DNA of 13,663 nucleotides from contig JAEYUK010000364.1 in the NCBI GenBank assembly GCA_023432655.1, positions 1 through 13,663 on the forward strand, written 5' to 3'. A model generated the notes under the pieces. That model saw only the letters and a list, made by a program, of their open reading frames with translations. It had not been told where the DNA came from and ran no database searches. A program made the translations under genes and the position numbers. Of the stretch, positions 1-6,214 are shown piece after piece. Each line of letters opens with the position of its first letter. Position 1 is the stretch's first letter. This DNA is from Pseudomonadota bacterium. Its GTDB lineage: Bacteria > Bdellovibrionota > Bacteriovoracia > Bacteriovoracales > Bacteriovoracaceae.

Positions 1-1644
1 GCGTACTTCATCAAGCTTTGTTATTTTTTCCTCGTAGCCTCTTTGGGTATTACGTTTTTCTGCGGTAACAAGTGCGGTGATTTTCCCACTCACAAATTTT
101 GAAAGGTCTTCCACGATATGATTCAAATCGTCGACCTGCTCATTAAGACCAAAGGCCAAGGTTTGAGCATTTTGAGCAGAAGCCGAGTTCTGCTGTGTCA
201 CGAGATCCAGTTCACTCATCGCCTTATTAATTTCATGCACTCCAGTTGCCTGCTCTTTTGAAGCTGAGGATATTTCTTTAACCAGATCATTCACAGAACT
301 CACGTTAAGAAGAATATCATCCAGGGCCTTCGCGCATTGCTCAGCATTTGATGTACCAACTTCAATTTTATTTTTATTCTGGATTATCAGTGCACTCATC
401 ATTTTTTTTGTGCCATCAATAATGTCAGAGACGCGTTTTACTGATTCTGTCAGCATGACCGAAATCTCTTTAGAAGCAGTCCCCGACATAGCTGCAAGGT
501 TCCCCACCTCTTCTGCTACAACAGAAAAGCCTTTCCCATGTTCTCCGGCTCGGGCCGCTTCCACTGAAGCGTTAAAAGAAAGTAGTTTTGTCTGAAAAAC
601 AATTTCATTTATCACTTTTGTCTTCTCTTCGATGTTTTGAATCACTTTAATGATCTCAGAAATCTCCATGTTGGATTTCTCTATTTGCAAAGCGATCTCA
701 TCATTACCTTTGGCAATATCGTTGATCGAATTTATCATCACCCCGACCTTATCCTTACCTACCCTGGCGACCGTTGTTGCCTTATCAGATGATTTCGCCG
801 CATCCAAAGAGTTATCAGAATTCCTCGACACCATAGAAGAAATCTCATCCACTGATGCCACTGTCTCCTGAAGACCTGCCGCTTGCTGATTGGTTGAAGC
901 GGAAAGACTTGAAGATATTTTCGACACATCTTCAGCTTCGGAAAAGATAACTTTTGAGCACTTATTCAAGGCCAACATCGATTGGTTAAGGGCCTTAGAA
1001 ATGGAAGAAGCAAAAATCCAACCAACAATCAAAGATGCGATCACACCGATGAAGGCGAGAATAATGGAAAGTGAATTCGTCACCTCAGCTGATTCATTTG
1101 CAGAATCAGTGCTTGAAACAGCTATCTTTCTCTGGGCTTCAATCATGGCTATCGCTGAATCTTCAAAAACTTTGGAAATACTTGGGCACTTGTAGGTCAC
1201 TAATTCGGCGATCTTATTGAGAGATTCTTCATCACCTTTCTTGTAAAGGACAAGTAACTCATTTCCAAAATTCGCAAATTCCTGCCAAGCCTTATCTACC
1301 TCTGCAAACATTCTTTTTTCTTCATCAGTTGTTATGAGCCGGGATACTTCCTGCCGCGATTTCTCAAAATGTTCGACAGCAATATTCGCCTCATCGAGGA
1401 TATTCGTATCATGTTTAAAATTTCCTCTTATCGGGAGCGAGCGAAACTGAATCCTCACCTCACGAAAATTAAAGAGCAGTGAACCGAGTTCCCGGGTTAA
1501 AGGCAAACTCTTGTCCGAAATGGATTGATACAGTTGAGAGGTCTGACTGCTCTTATATATGATGATCCCAGAAATAACTGGTCCAATGAAAGAGGTGAAA
1601 AAGGCCAGTAACAAGATCTTCTGTTTTAAGCTTAGGTTTTTCAT
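1..1644 (-). CDS. Methyl-accepting chemotaxis protein, partial (C-terminus beyond left edge)
   Basis: Membrane chemoreceptor that should signal to CheA/CheW. The frame is open for 548 codons from ATG at 1644 to base 1. Visible layout: TM1 about residues 8-30, a periplasmic mostly helical ligand domain about 31-190, TM2 about 192-212, then a cytoplasmic coiled coil. The signalling hairpin tip lies about residues 345-385, with the near-canonical MCP strings LLSFNASVEAARAGEHG and GFSVVAEEVGNLA. A typical HAMP linker is not evident after TM2; the chain passes into coiled coil with Gln/Ser-rich segments (TNQQAAG, residues 251-257). An in-frame ATG at 1677 would add 11 residues, but AAGAGAG stands 8 nt before 1644, so 1644 is preferred. 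A sigma-28-like promoter lies upstream. Family assignment is very secure; the ligand is unknown. Confidence 0.95.
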   Translation of the reverse strand, partial: MKNLSLKQKILLLAFFTSFIGPVISGIIIYKSSQTSQLYQSISDKSLPLTRELGSLLFNFREVRIQFRSLPIRGNFKHDTNILDEANIAVEHFEKSRQEVSRLITTDEEKRMFAEVDKAWQEFANFGNELLVLYKKGDEESLNKIAELVTYKCPSISKVFEDSAIAMIEAQRKIAVSSTDSANESAEVTNSLSIILAFIGVIASLIVGWIFASSISKALNQSMLALNKCSKVIFSEAEDVSKISSSLSASTNQQAAGLQETVASVDEISSMVSRNSDNSLDAAKSSDKATTVARVGKDKVGVMINSINDIAKGNDEIALQIEKSNMEISEIIKVIQNIEEKTKVINEIVFQTKLLSFNASVEAARAGEHGKGFSVVAEEVGNLAAMSGTASKEISVMLTESVKRVSDIIDGTKKMMSALIIQNKNKIEVGTSNAEQCAKALDDILLNVSSVNDLVKEISSASKEQATGVHEINKAMSELDLVTQQNSASAQNAQTLAFGLNEQVDDLNHIVEDLSKFVSGKITALVTAEKRNTQRGYEEKITKLDEVR

Positions 1645-1701
1645 AGAATAGGCTCTCTTGATAATATTTCCCTTCATCGTCTTAAGATTAGGGCATAATA
1701 C

Positions 1702-1729
1702 TTATCGACATTTTGTTAACCCCTTCTTA
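1702..1729 (-). promoter_or_regulatory. Candidate sigma-28 (FliA) promoter of the MCP gene
   Basis: On the minus strand GTCGATAA (1709-1702) matches 7 of 8 bases of the sigma-28 -10 consensus GCCGATAA. TAAG (1729-1726) sits 16 nt upstream as a weak -35 (consensus TAAA, 15 nt). Transcription would start near 1695, just before the MCP gene, a typical FliA-dependent class. The match is by eye and the -35 is imperfect. Confidence 0.4.
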
Positions 1730-1782
1730 ACATGATGAATCAGATTAAATTTCAATAAATAATTTTAGGTACTTAATTATTA

Positions 1783-1807
1783 AACCTTAAGGTTCATCCT
1801 CTAGGAT
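1783..1807. repeat. Two adjacent short palindromes in the divergent MCP / B12-operon gap
   Basis: AACCTTAAGGTT (1783-1794) is a perfect 12-bp palindrome. One base later comes ATCCTCTAGGAT (1796-1807), with 5-bp arms around CT, followed by TTCTTTT. They lie between the MCP promoter and the riboswitch leader and could be an operator pair. The loops are too tight for a convincing terminator. Function is unknown. Confidence 0.35.
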
Positions 1808-1811
1808 TCTT

Positions 1812-1842
1812 TTGAGTTTCGCTTATGATTAAATCTGATAAT
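1812..1842 (+). promoter_or_regulatory. Possible sigma-70 promoter for the riboswitch operon
   Basis: TTGAGT (1812-1817) and GATAAT (1837-1842) resemble -35 and -10 boxes, but the spacer is 19 nt, longer than ideal. Transcription would begin near 1849, just before the first pairing strand of the riboswitch at 1864. An alternative pair, TTGCCA (1842-1847) and TAGGAT (1865-1870) with 17 nt between, would start transcription inside the aptamer and is therefore less attractive. Confidence 0.3.
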
Positions 1843-1863
1843 TGCCAATAGTTTCATTATTAA

Positions 1864-1962
1864 CTAGGATGCGCCCACCAAGATCTATAAGGTGAAGCCT
1901 GGTTAGAATCCAGCACTGTCCCGCAACGGTAATTCGAAATAACGATAAGTCCGACCCCTTAG
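1864..1962 (+). ncRNA. Cobalamin (B12) riboswitch aptamer
   Basis: The leader carries the conserved core of cobalamin riboswitches (Rfam RF00174) in order: GGTGAAGCC (1891-1899), a P5-like hairpin CTGG/CCAG (1899-1902 with 1910-1913) closed by a TTAGAAT loop, TCCCGCAACGGT (1919-1930), then AAGTCCGA (1947-1954). CACC (1876-1879) can pair with GGTG (1891-1894). Outer CTAGG (1864-1868) can pair with CCTTAG (1957-1962) if one U bulges, closing P1. Only 16 nt separate the two conserved 3' blocks, so the peripheral arm is short, as in compact class II cobalamin riboswitches. The next gene's Shine-Dalgarno GGAGG follows about 20 nt later with no obvious terminator between, so translational control is likely. 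GCGG (1981-1984), abutting the SD, is complementary to CCGC (1921-1924) in the core. Confidence 0.85.
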
Positions 1963-1991
1963 AAGATTTCACATTTACCCGCGGAGGAACC

Positions 1992-2381
1992 ATGACCCAT
2001 CAACTTGATCAAAGTATTATTGATCGCATCAGTAAATCTCAGACGAAAGTCTTCAAAGCTGTTTTCCCAGGAGAGACCAATCACTATGATACGCTCTTTG
2101 GTGGGGTAGCTCTCTTATGGATGGACGAAGTAGCCTTTATAGCAGCGACTCGTTTCACGCGTAAAAAAGTGGTCACAGTGAGTAGTGATAAGGTTAATTT
2201 TAAAACTCCAATTCCTAGTGGGAGTCTGGTGGAACTAGACGCAAAGGTTATCCGTGTCGGTAATACAAGTCTTGATGTGTCCGTGGATGTGTATCGGGAA
2301 GATATGTATACCGATGAGAGAGTTTTAGCTCTCCATGGAAAATTCACCTTCGTGACTCAAAATAAAGTATCAGTCATTTAA
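1992..2381 (+). CDS. Acyl-CoA thioesterase, hotdog fold (YciA/BACH-like), under a B12 riboswitch
   Basis: 129-residue single-hotdog protein, the usual size for bacterial YciA-type acyl-CoA hydrolases that split acyl-CoA into free acid and CoA in the cytoplasm. Diagnostic N-terminal motif: FPGETNHYDTLFGG (about residues 25-38), followed by the helix with MDE (about 44-46), which holds the catalytic Asp in this family. VNFKTPIPSG (about 68-77) and the GNTSLDVSV strand complete the fold. A strong SD (GGAGGA, 1983-1988) precedes ATG 1992. It is the first gene after the cobalamin riboswitch, 12 nt ahead of the DUF4430 gene, so both should be repressed by B12. The thioesterase is not a known B12 gene. 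A role in releasing CoA from acyl-CoAs that build up when B12 enzymes stall is only a hypothesis. The substrate cannot be read from the sequence. Confidence 0.9.
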   Translation: MTHQLDQSIIDRISKSQTKVFKAVFPGETNHYDTLFGGVALLWMDEVAFIAATRFTRKKVVTVSSDKVNFKTPIPSGSLVELDAKVIRVGNTSLDVSVDVYREDMYTDERVLALHGKFTFVTQNKVSVI

Positions 2382-2393
2382 TTCGGAGAACAT

Positions 2394-2834
2394 ATGCTTA
2401 AAGTTACTATCCTTCTCATGCTCTTAAGTTCTTTCACCTATGCTGCAAAAATCGACTTCGTAGGCCCGTGCTCTCAGAAGCCACTCCTGTCTGTCGAGGC
2501 TCCGGATAAATTCGAAACAGTGGGAGATCTCACCATACACTACTTAAATAAGAATAGAGTTTCCTATCTAGGGACTGAACGCGGAATTAATTCGATGTTC
2601 AATACCCCTATTGGAGATGAAGCCCTGGAAATTGTCTCTGATACCCAAATGAGAAGTTACGGATGGTGTTTTAGAGTTAATGGTAAGTTTGTTGATCGTT
2701 ACGCAGATGAAGTTTATCTCATGGACGGAGACCATATTGAATGGATCTTCTCTTATGCCTGGTATGACCGGGAATGGAAATCCATGTGCAATCCTGCACA
2801 CATAATTAAACCTAAGCAAATATGCAAAAATTAA
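2394..2834 (+). CDS. Secreted DUF4430 (transcobalamin C-terminal-like) protein, candidate cobalamin-binding protein
   Basis: 146 residues. A signal peptide (about 1-17, ending TYA) has no lipobox, so the protein should be free in the periplasm or exported. The mature part matches the DUF4430 pattern: a sheet opening around residue 30, an aromatic motif GWCFRVNGK (90-98), then ADEVYLMDGDHIEWIF (104-119), corresponding to the family's xVNGxx...GDxVxWxY core. Cys26, Cys92, Cys132 and Cys144 could form two disulfides. DUF4430 is the beta domain at the C-terminus of transcobalamin and intrinsic factor and also occurs in bacterial surface proteins. Its place in a cobalamin-riboswitch operon makes B12 capture a reasonable inference; binding is not shown. 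SD GGAG (2385-2388) precedes ATG. Its stop overlaps the convergent GNAT stop inside TTAA (2831-2834). Confidence 0.8.
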   Translation: MLKVTILLMLLSSFTYAAKIDFVGPCSQKPLLSVEAPDKFETVGDLTIHYLNKNRVSYLGTERGINSMFNTPIGDEALEIVSDTQMRSYGWCFRVNGKFVDRYADEVYLMDGDHIEWIFSYAWYDREWKSMCNPAHIIKPKQICKN

Positions 2835-3280
2835 TTTTTTATTTGATAGATTCTCGAACTTTCTCCCCAAGGATGATGTCCTTGGGCGAGATAAGAAAAT
2901 CCTAATTTTTCATAATATCCGATTAGGTCTGTGCATAGGTAAGAAAACTCGAACCCTGATCTCTTTGCGTCTTCTTTAGCTTTATCAATAAGGATAGCGC
3001 CGTAGTTATTTCCCCGAAATTTCTCTTCGATGAACAAAGCGCAAATCCAAGGATAAAGATCCATGCGACTAATAAAGTCATTGGTGATTAGACCGGCACA
3101 TCCAATAATTTCTTCATCCTTTTCGAGTAGATACCACTGAGGAAGAGGATTATTGGATGTGATTGAGTTTTCAATACAGTCACTATAGATAATCGGATTT
3201 ATTTTGGGCCAAGATTTTTGAAAGTACTTAATGGCCAGGGCTTTATGATCAGGGTTTTCCCGAACCGAAATAGTTCGCAT
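2831..3280 (-). CDS. GNAT family N-acetyltransferase
   Basis: 149-residue cytoplasmic GNAT-fold protein, expected to use acetyl-CoA to acetylate an amine; substrate unknown. Visible signatures: a strand ending near CAGLITNDF (about 57-65), the LYPWICALFIEEKFRGNNYG stretch (about 75-94) with the beta4 segment and the acetyl-CoA pyrophosphate loop, and a C-terminal YYEKLGF (about 127-133) typical of GNATs. The loop RGNNYG is a loose form of the Q/RxxGxG/A motif. ATG at 3280 has GGGA five nt upstream. It lies 14 nt after yjdM on the same strand, so it is probably the last gene of that run. Its stop overlaps the convergent DUF4430 stop. Confidence 0.85.
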   Translation of the reverse strand: MRTISVRENPDHKALAIKYFQKSWPKINPIIYSDCIENSITSNNPLPQWYLLEKDEEIIGCAGLITNDFISRMDLYPWICALFIEEKFRGNNYGAILIDKAKEDAKRSGFEFSYLCTDLIGYYEKLGFSYLAQGHHPWGESSRIYQIKN

Positions 3281-3294
3281 TATATTCCCAAGAT

Positions 3295-3645
3295 TTAGGC
3301 TTTTTTAACGACTGAACACTTAAGATACATTGATCCAATACCATCTATCTTGCAGGAAATATCGTGACCGTTAACTGGCTCATCTAATAAACGGATATTC
3401 TTCACCTTAGTGCCAGATTTAATTGTGCTACCACCGGCCTTAAGATCCTTAATCACAGTAACGGAATCACCATTTTGCAGTTGAACACCATTAGCATCTA
3501 AGAACTGAGCAGCAGTCTCTTCTTGCTCCTCAACAGTTTCTCCTAGGGTCCACTCATGAAAACACTCAGGACAAACCCACTGCAAACCATCCTGGTAACC
3601 ATAAGGTGATTCACATTTTGGACATGTTTGATTTTCGTCTGACAT
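3295..3645 (-). CDS. yjdM: YjdM/PhnA family zinc-ribbon protein
   Basis: 116 residues, close to the family length (about 110). The N-terminal zinc ribbon has Cys8/Cys11 and Cys25/Cys28 (CPKC and CPEC knuckles). The C-terminal SH3-like domain begins near residue 50 with DANGVQLQNGDSVTVIKDLK and contains the family hallmarks GTKVKNIRL and GHDISCKIDGIGSMYLK. The family was named PhnA from the E. coli phosphonate region, but the E. coli protein is not needed for phosphonate use and the role is unclear. It should not be confused with phosphonoacetate hydrolase. The start has SD AGAAGGGG. It sits 17 nt after the small Cys-rich gene and 14 nt before the GNAT gene. Confidence 0.93.
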   Translation of the reverse strand: MSDENQTCPKCESPYGYQDGLQWVCPECFHEWTLGETVEEQEETAAQFLDANGVQLQNGDSVTVIKDLKAGGSTIKSGTKVKNIRLLDEPVNGHDISCKIDGIGSMYLKCSVVKKA

Positions 3646-3662
3646 ACTAACCCCTTCTCGAA

Positions 3663-3890
3663 TTATTTCACTAACTTTAAAGCACTTTTACATTTCGGCG
3701 AAAGCTTCTCTGCATTTTTCATCAGACACTCCTTCAACGGTTTCATTTCAGTATAACTCTCACAACCTGTTATTTTGGACTTATCATCTTTGCAAGCTTT
3801 CATCGCTTGTTTGGCGAAGCTTTGTATTGCTTCTGGAAATTGAGCAAAAGCGGGAAGAGAAATGAGTACTGTAAGGACTAAATATTTCAT
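3663..3890 (-). CDS. Small secreted protein with one Cys-rich repeat (PF00839-like)
   Basis: 75 residues from ATG 3890: a signal peptide (about 1-17, ending AFA before QFPEA), then a short helical mature domain. The spacing AMKACKDD...GCESY...LKECLMKNAEKLSPKCKSAL matches one copy of the cysteine-rich repeat first described in Golgi GLG1 and found in many small periplasmic proteobacterial proteins. The four Cys would form two disulfides. The frame can open upstream at 3938, but that adds residues that spoil the signal peptide. GGAT stands five nt before ATG 3890 (ATG 3893 is adjacent and also possible). First gene of the minus-strand run leading to yjdM, divergent from chrA. Function unknown. 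Confidence 0.7.
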   Translation of the reverse strand: MKYLVLTVLISLPAFAQFPEAIQSFAKQAMKACKDDKSKITGCESYTEMKPLKECLMKNAEKLSPKCKSALKLVK

Positions 3891-3947
3891 CATCGATCCA
3901 TTGTAAAAAAGAAAATACCTTAATGCAAAAAAACACATTGAATAGAC

Positions 3948-3962
3948 AATTCCGTAGGAATT
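3948..3962. promoter_or_regulatory. Inverted repeat in the chrA / Cys-rich gene divergent gap
   Basis: AATTCC-GTA-GGAATT is a perfect 6-bp inverted repeat with a 3-bp centre. It lies between two divergent genes, 52 nt before the chrA start and 58 nt before the other. The size and symmetry fit a dimeric repressor operator. No regulator gene is adjacent, so the factor is unknown. Confidence 0.35.
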
Positions 3963-4001
3963 AATGCATCCTTATTATGAATAAAATTTAATACACATTT
4001 G

Positions 4002-4006
4002 AAAGG
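4002..4006 (+). promoter_or_regulatory. Ribosome binding site deciding the chrA start
   Basis: AAAGG lies 7 nt before TTG 4014. The farther upstream TTG at 3999 has no SD, and no in-frame ATG exists between the stop at 3978 and the conserved FGGP motif. This supports TTG 4014 as the start. Confidence 0.6.
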
Positions 4007-4013
4007 CACCATA

Positions 4014-5177
4014 TTGAAACATCTTGAAGTTTTTTTAACAGCACTTCGTCTTGGTCTCACTTCCTTTGGTGGACCAATTGCCCATTTAAGCTATTTTCAT
4101 GATGAGTATGTTAAAAAGAAAAAATGGATTTCAGAGCACGCTTACGCCGATCTCGTGGCCCTTTGCCAGTTTCTCCCCGGCCCTGCCAGTAGCCAGGTGG
4201 GTATGGCGATCGGACTCTCGCGTGCAGGTATACTCGGGGCCATTCTCTCCTGGATTGGGTTTACTCTCCCATCGGCCATTATTCTTATCCTGTTTGGTCT
4301 GGGGATGGCCAAAATAGATGCAGGAGCACATCAACATTGGTTACATGGACTGAAAGTCGTAGCTGTTGCCGTAGTGGCACAAGCAGTACTTGGCATGGCA
4401 AAAAAACTCTGTCCCGATAAAGAGCGCGCGACTATTGCGGTCATTTCAAGTGTCATCGTTCTCTTAGCTAACTCTGCTGTCGTTCTAATCTTAGTTCTCA
4501 TTGCTGCTGGGTTATTTGGTGCTTATTTTCTTAAAACATCAAATGAACTTCCCCATGAACCTTTGCATAAAGGTCGCAAAAGAATCGGTTCGATTTTCTT
4601 ACTTCTTTTTGTGGGATTTTTATTTGTTCTACCTATGCTTAGACCATTAGGTGAAGAACTTAAACTCTTCGATAGTTTTTACCGTTCAGGGGCTTTAGTC
4701 TTTGGTGGCGGTCACGTGGTTCTTCCCCTACTACAAGCAGAGGTGGTTCCGAACGGTTGGGTATCAAACGATCTCTTCATGGCAGGCTACGGTATTGCAA
4801 ACGCGATTCCAGGACCGCTCTTTGCTTTCAGTGCTTACCTAGGTGCCGTCTCCACGACTTCGACTACTGGCTGGACCGGTGCTCTTCTCTGTTTAGTCGC
4901 TATGTTCTTACCATCCTTCCTGTTGGTGGTTGGAGCCTTACCCTTTTGGGAGAAAATGCGAAGCCTACCAAAGATTCGCCAATCCATGTTGGGACTTAAT
5001 GCGGCCGTAGTGGGAATACTTCTCGCTGCTCTTTATAATCCCGTTTGGACCAGTGCTATTTTCTCCTCGAGGGATTTTGCCTTGGCAGCCGTCGGATTTC
5101 TTTTACTTGAAATGTGGAAAATACCTTCTTGGGCGGTGGTCTTACTTACAGTTGGTGTGAGTTTTGTTCTTTATTAA
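4014..5177 (+). CDS. chrA: Chromate transporter ChrA (two-domain CHR family)
   Basis: 387 residues from TTG 4014, the usual length of bidomain CHR proteins, with about 10-12 hydrophobic segments in the inner membrane. Both half-domains keep their signatures: N-half LGLTSFGGPIAHL (about 14-26) and LPGPASSQ (about 54-61); C-half GALVFGGGHVVLPLL (about 226-240) and AIPGPLFAFSAYLG (about 264-277). Characterised ChrA proteins export chromate from the cytoplasm; some homologues have other or unknown anion substrates, so chromate is the family expectation only. The gene stands alone, divergent from the Cys-rich gene across a gap with an inverted repeat, and converges on a lipoprotein gene two bases past its stop. 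No chrB-like regulator is present in the window. Confidence 0.95.
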   Translation: MKHLEVFLTALRLGLTSFGGPIAHLSYFHDEYVKKKKWISEHAYADLVALCQFLPGPASSQVGMAIGLSRAGILGAILSWIGFTLPSAIILILFGLGMAKIDAGAHQHWLHGLKVVAVAVVAQAVLGMAKKLCPDKERATIAVISSVIVLLANSAVVLILVLIAAGLFGAYFLKTSNELPHEPLHKGRKRIGSIFLLLFVGFLFVLPMLRPLGEELKLFDSFYRSGALVFGGGHVVLPLLQAEVVPNGWVSNDLFMAGYGIANAIPGPLFAFSAYLGAVSTTSTTGWTGALLCLVAMFLPSFLLVVGALPFWEKMRSLPKIRQSMLGLNAAVVGILLAALYNPVWTSAIFSSRDFALAAVGFLLLEMWKIPSWAVVLLTVGVSFVLY

Positions 5178-5179
5178 AC

Positions 5180-5482
5180 TTATTGCTCTGAACACTTCGT
5201 GTTCTTAGGAAGACAACTCGAGATGATGGTCTTATCACGGCATCTCGCGACTGCTTCATTTCGAGCTTCATCCAATGTTTTTCCGATGGCATATACGCGC
5301 TGACCATTGGAAGCCACAATACTGCAACGAAAGGTTCTTACAACATTTCCCTTCTTATCTATCATCCTGGTGTCAGAACTTTTGTTTTTATCATTGGGAT
5401 GAATAGCTTTAACTCCGGCACAACTCGCCAGGAACGAGATTAAGCATAAAAGATGAGTCGTTATTAAAAATTGGTTTTTCAA
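5180..5482 (-). CDS. Small lipoprotein of unknown function
   Basis: 100 residues. A signal sequence ends in the lipobox LASC, with the lipidated Cys at residue 21, so the protein should be membrane-anchored after processing by Lgt and LspA. The mature C-terminal part (about 48-100) reads as one small domain: RTFRCSIVASNGQRVYAIG, then the helix TLDEARNEAVARCRDK and a Cys-containing tail, with four Cys that may pair. The strand followed by an Ala/Arg helix and Cys recalls DUF4189-type small secreted domains, but the likeness is weak. The gene lies 18 nt upstream of (before) nothing on its own strand; it is downstream neighbour-free and converges with chrA. Not recognised further. Confidence 0.75.
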   Translation of the reverse strand: MKNQFLITTHLLCLISFLASCAGVKAIHPNDKNKSSDTRMIDKKGNVVRTFRCSIVASNGQRVYAIGKTLDEARNEAVARCRDKTIISSCLPKNTKCSEQ

Positions 5483-5500
5483 GATACACTTCCTTTAATA

Positions 5501-6214
5501 TTAGGTTATCAGCGCGAGCGGAGTACCACGGATGTCACCTACGATAGAAATCGTCCGCTCATCAGCAAGAATTTTGCGAGCTTCATCCAAAGGACTAGCG
5601 CCGTGATGTTTAAGATCTCGTAGTAAAATGAAGGCCCTCCCTTCCGGCTTCAAAGCATTGCGGATGGCTTCGATTAGATTTTTAAAATCGGAATCGATGA
5701 AAAAGCGGCAACGATTTTTAAACTCCGAAGGTGAAAGTATACCTTGATTGACTCTGAAGTAGGGAGGATTACTCAGGATTACATCGTAATGGGCCCGATA
5801 TACTTCTGATTTTAATATCTCATAATTCTTATTCAAAAAGTTTACAGTTGGTAAATCCGGACCAAAGCGCTGACAGTTTTCCTCAAAATATTTTTGATAG
5901 ATATTCTGTACTTCTAAAAAATCAAATTGCGAAGGCAGCGCTCGTTTAGCGGTTTTACAATGATAAAGAAAATCCAATCCGACAATGCCGCAGCCGGAAC
6001 ATAAGTCTAATCCTCTCGCATCCTGCAGATCAACTGGGTAGAATTCAAATACCTGACGTGCGAGAAAAACTGAATCGTGTGAGAAATGATACTCTGCCGG
6101 CTGTACATAATTAAAAGTAAAGTAGGGATTCTTTGAATTCATTTTAATTTTTGTCTTTCTATATTTGATCCCATCACGCAAATAGCCACAAGGCTTGCAA
6201 TGAATCAGATTCAT
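5501..6214 (-). CDS. SAM-dependent methyltransferase, TrmN6/YfiC-like
   Basis: 237 residues. Rossmann-type methyltransferase: SAM-binding motif I GLDLCSGCGIVGL (68-80), an acidic residue after strand 2 in FDFLEVQ (97-103), and the catalytic NPPY (149-152) typical of N6-adenine or glutamine methyltransferases. The N-terminal FTF and HDSVFLA segments fit TrmN6 (YfiC), which methylates A37 of tRNA1(Val); a relative acting on another RNA or on protein is equally possible. Its ATG 6214 directly follows the TGA of the NAT gene, suggesting translational coupling. An internal ATG at 6142 (residue 25) would give a family-like N-terminus (about 7 residues before FTF) and may be the true start; neither has a strong SD. 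Last gene of the 8250-5501 operon. Confidence 0.8.
   Translation of the reverse strand: MNLIHCKPCGYLRDGIKYRKTKIKMNSKNPYFTFNYVQPAEYHFSHDSVFLARQVFEFYPVDLQDARGLDLCSGCGIVGLDFLYHCKTAKRALPSQFDFLEVQNIYQKYFEENCQRFGPDLPTVNFLNKNYEILKSEVYRAHYDVILSNPPYFRVNQGILSPSEFKNRCRFFIDSDFKNLIEAIRNALKPEGRAFILLRDLKHHGASPLDEARKILADERTISIVGDIRGTPLALIT

Noticed and set aside
410..1195. Plus-strand open frames across the MCP region (410-595, 650-871, 890-1195)
   Set aside because: They are antisense to a clear, unbroken MCP reading frame and show no family features or good SD.
1941..1950. AACGATAAGT inside the riboswitch resembling a sigma-28 -10
   Set aside because: Lies within the aptamer core where the sequence is explained by riboswitch conservation.
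4099..4337. Open frames inside chrA on both strands
   Set aside because: Frame shadows of the ChrA coding sequence.
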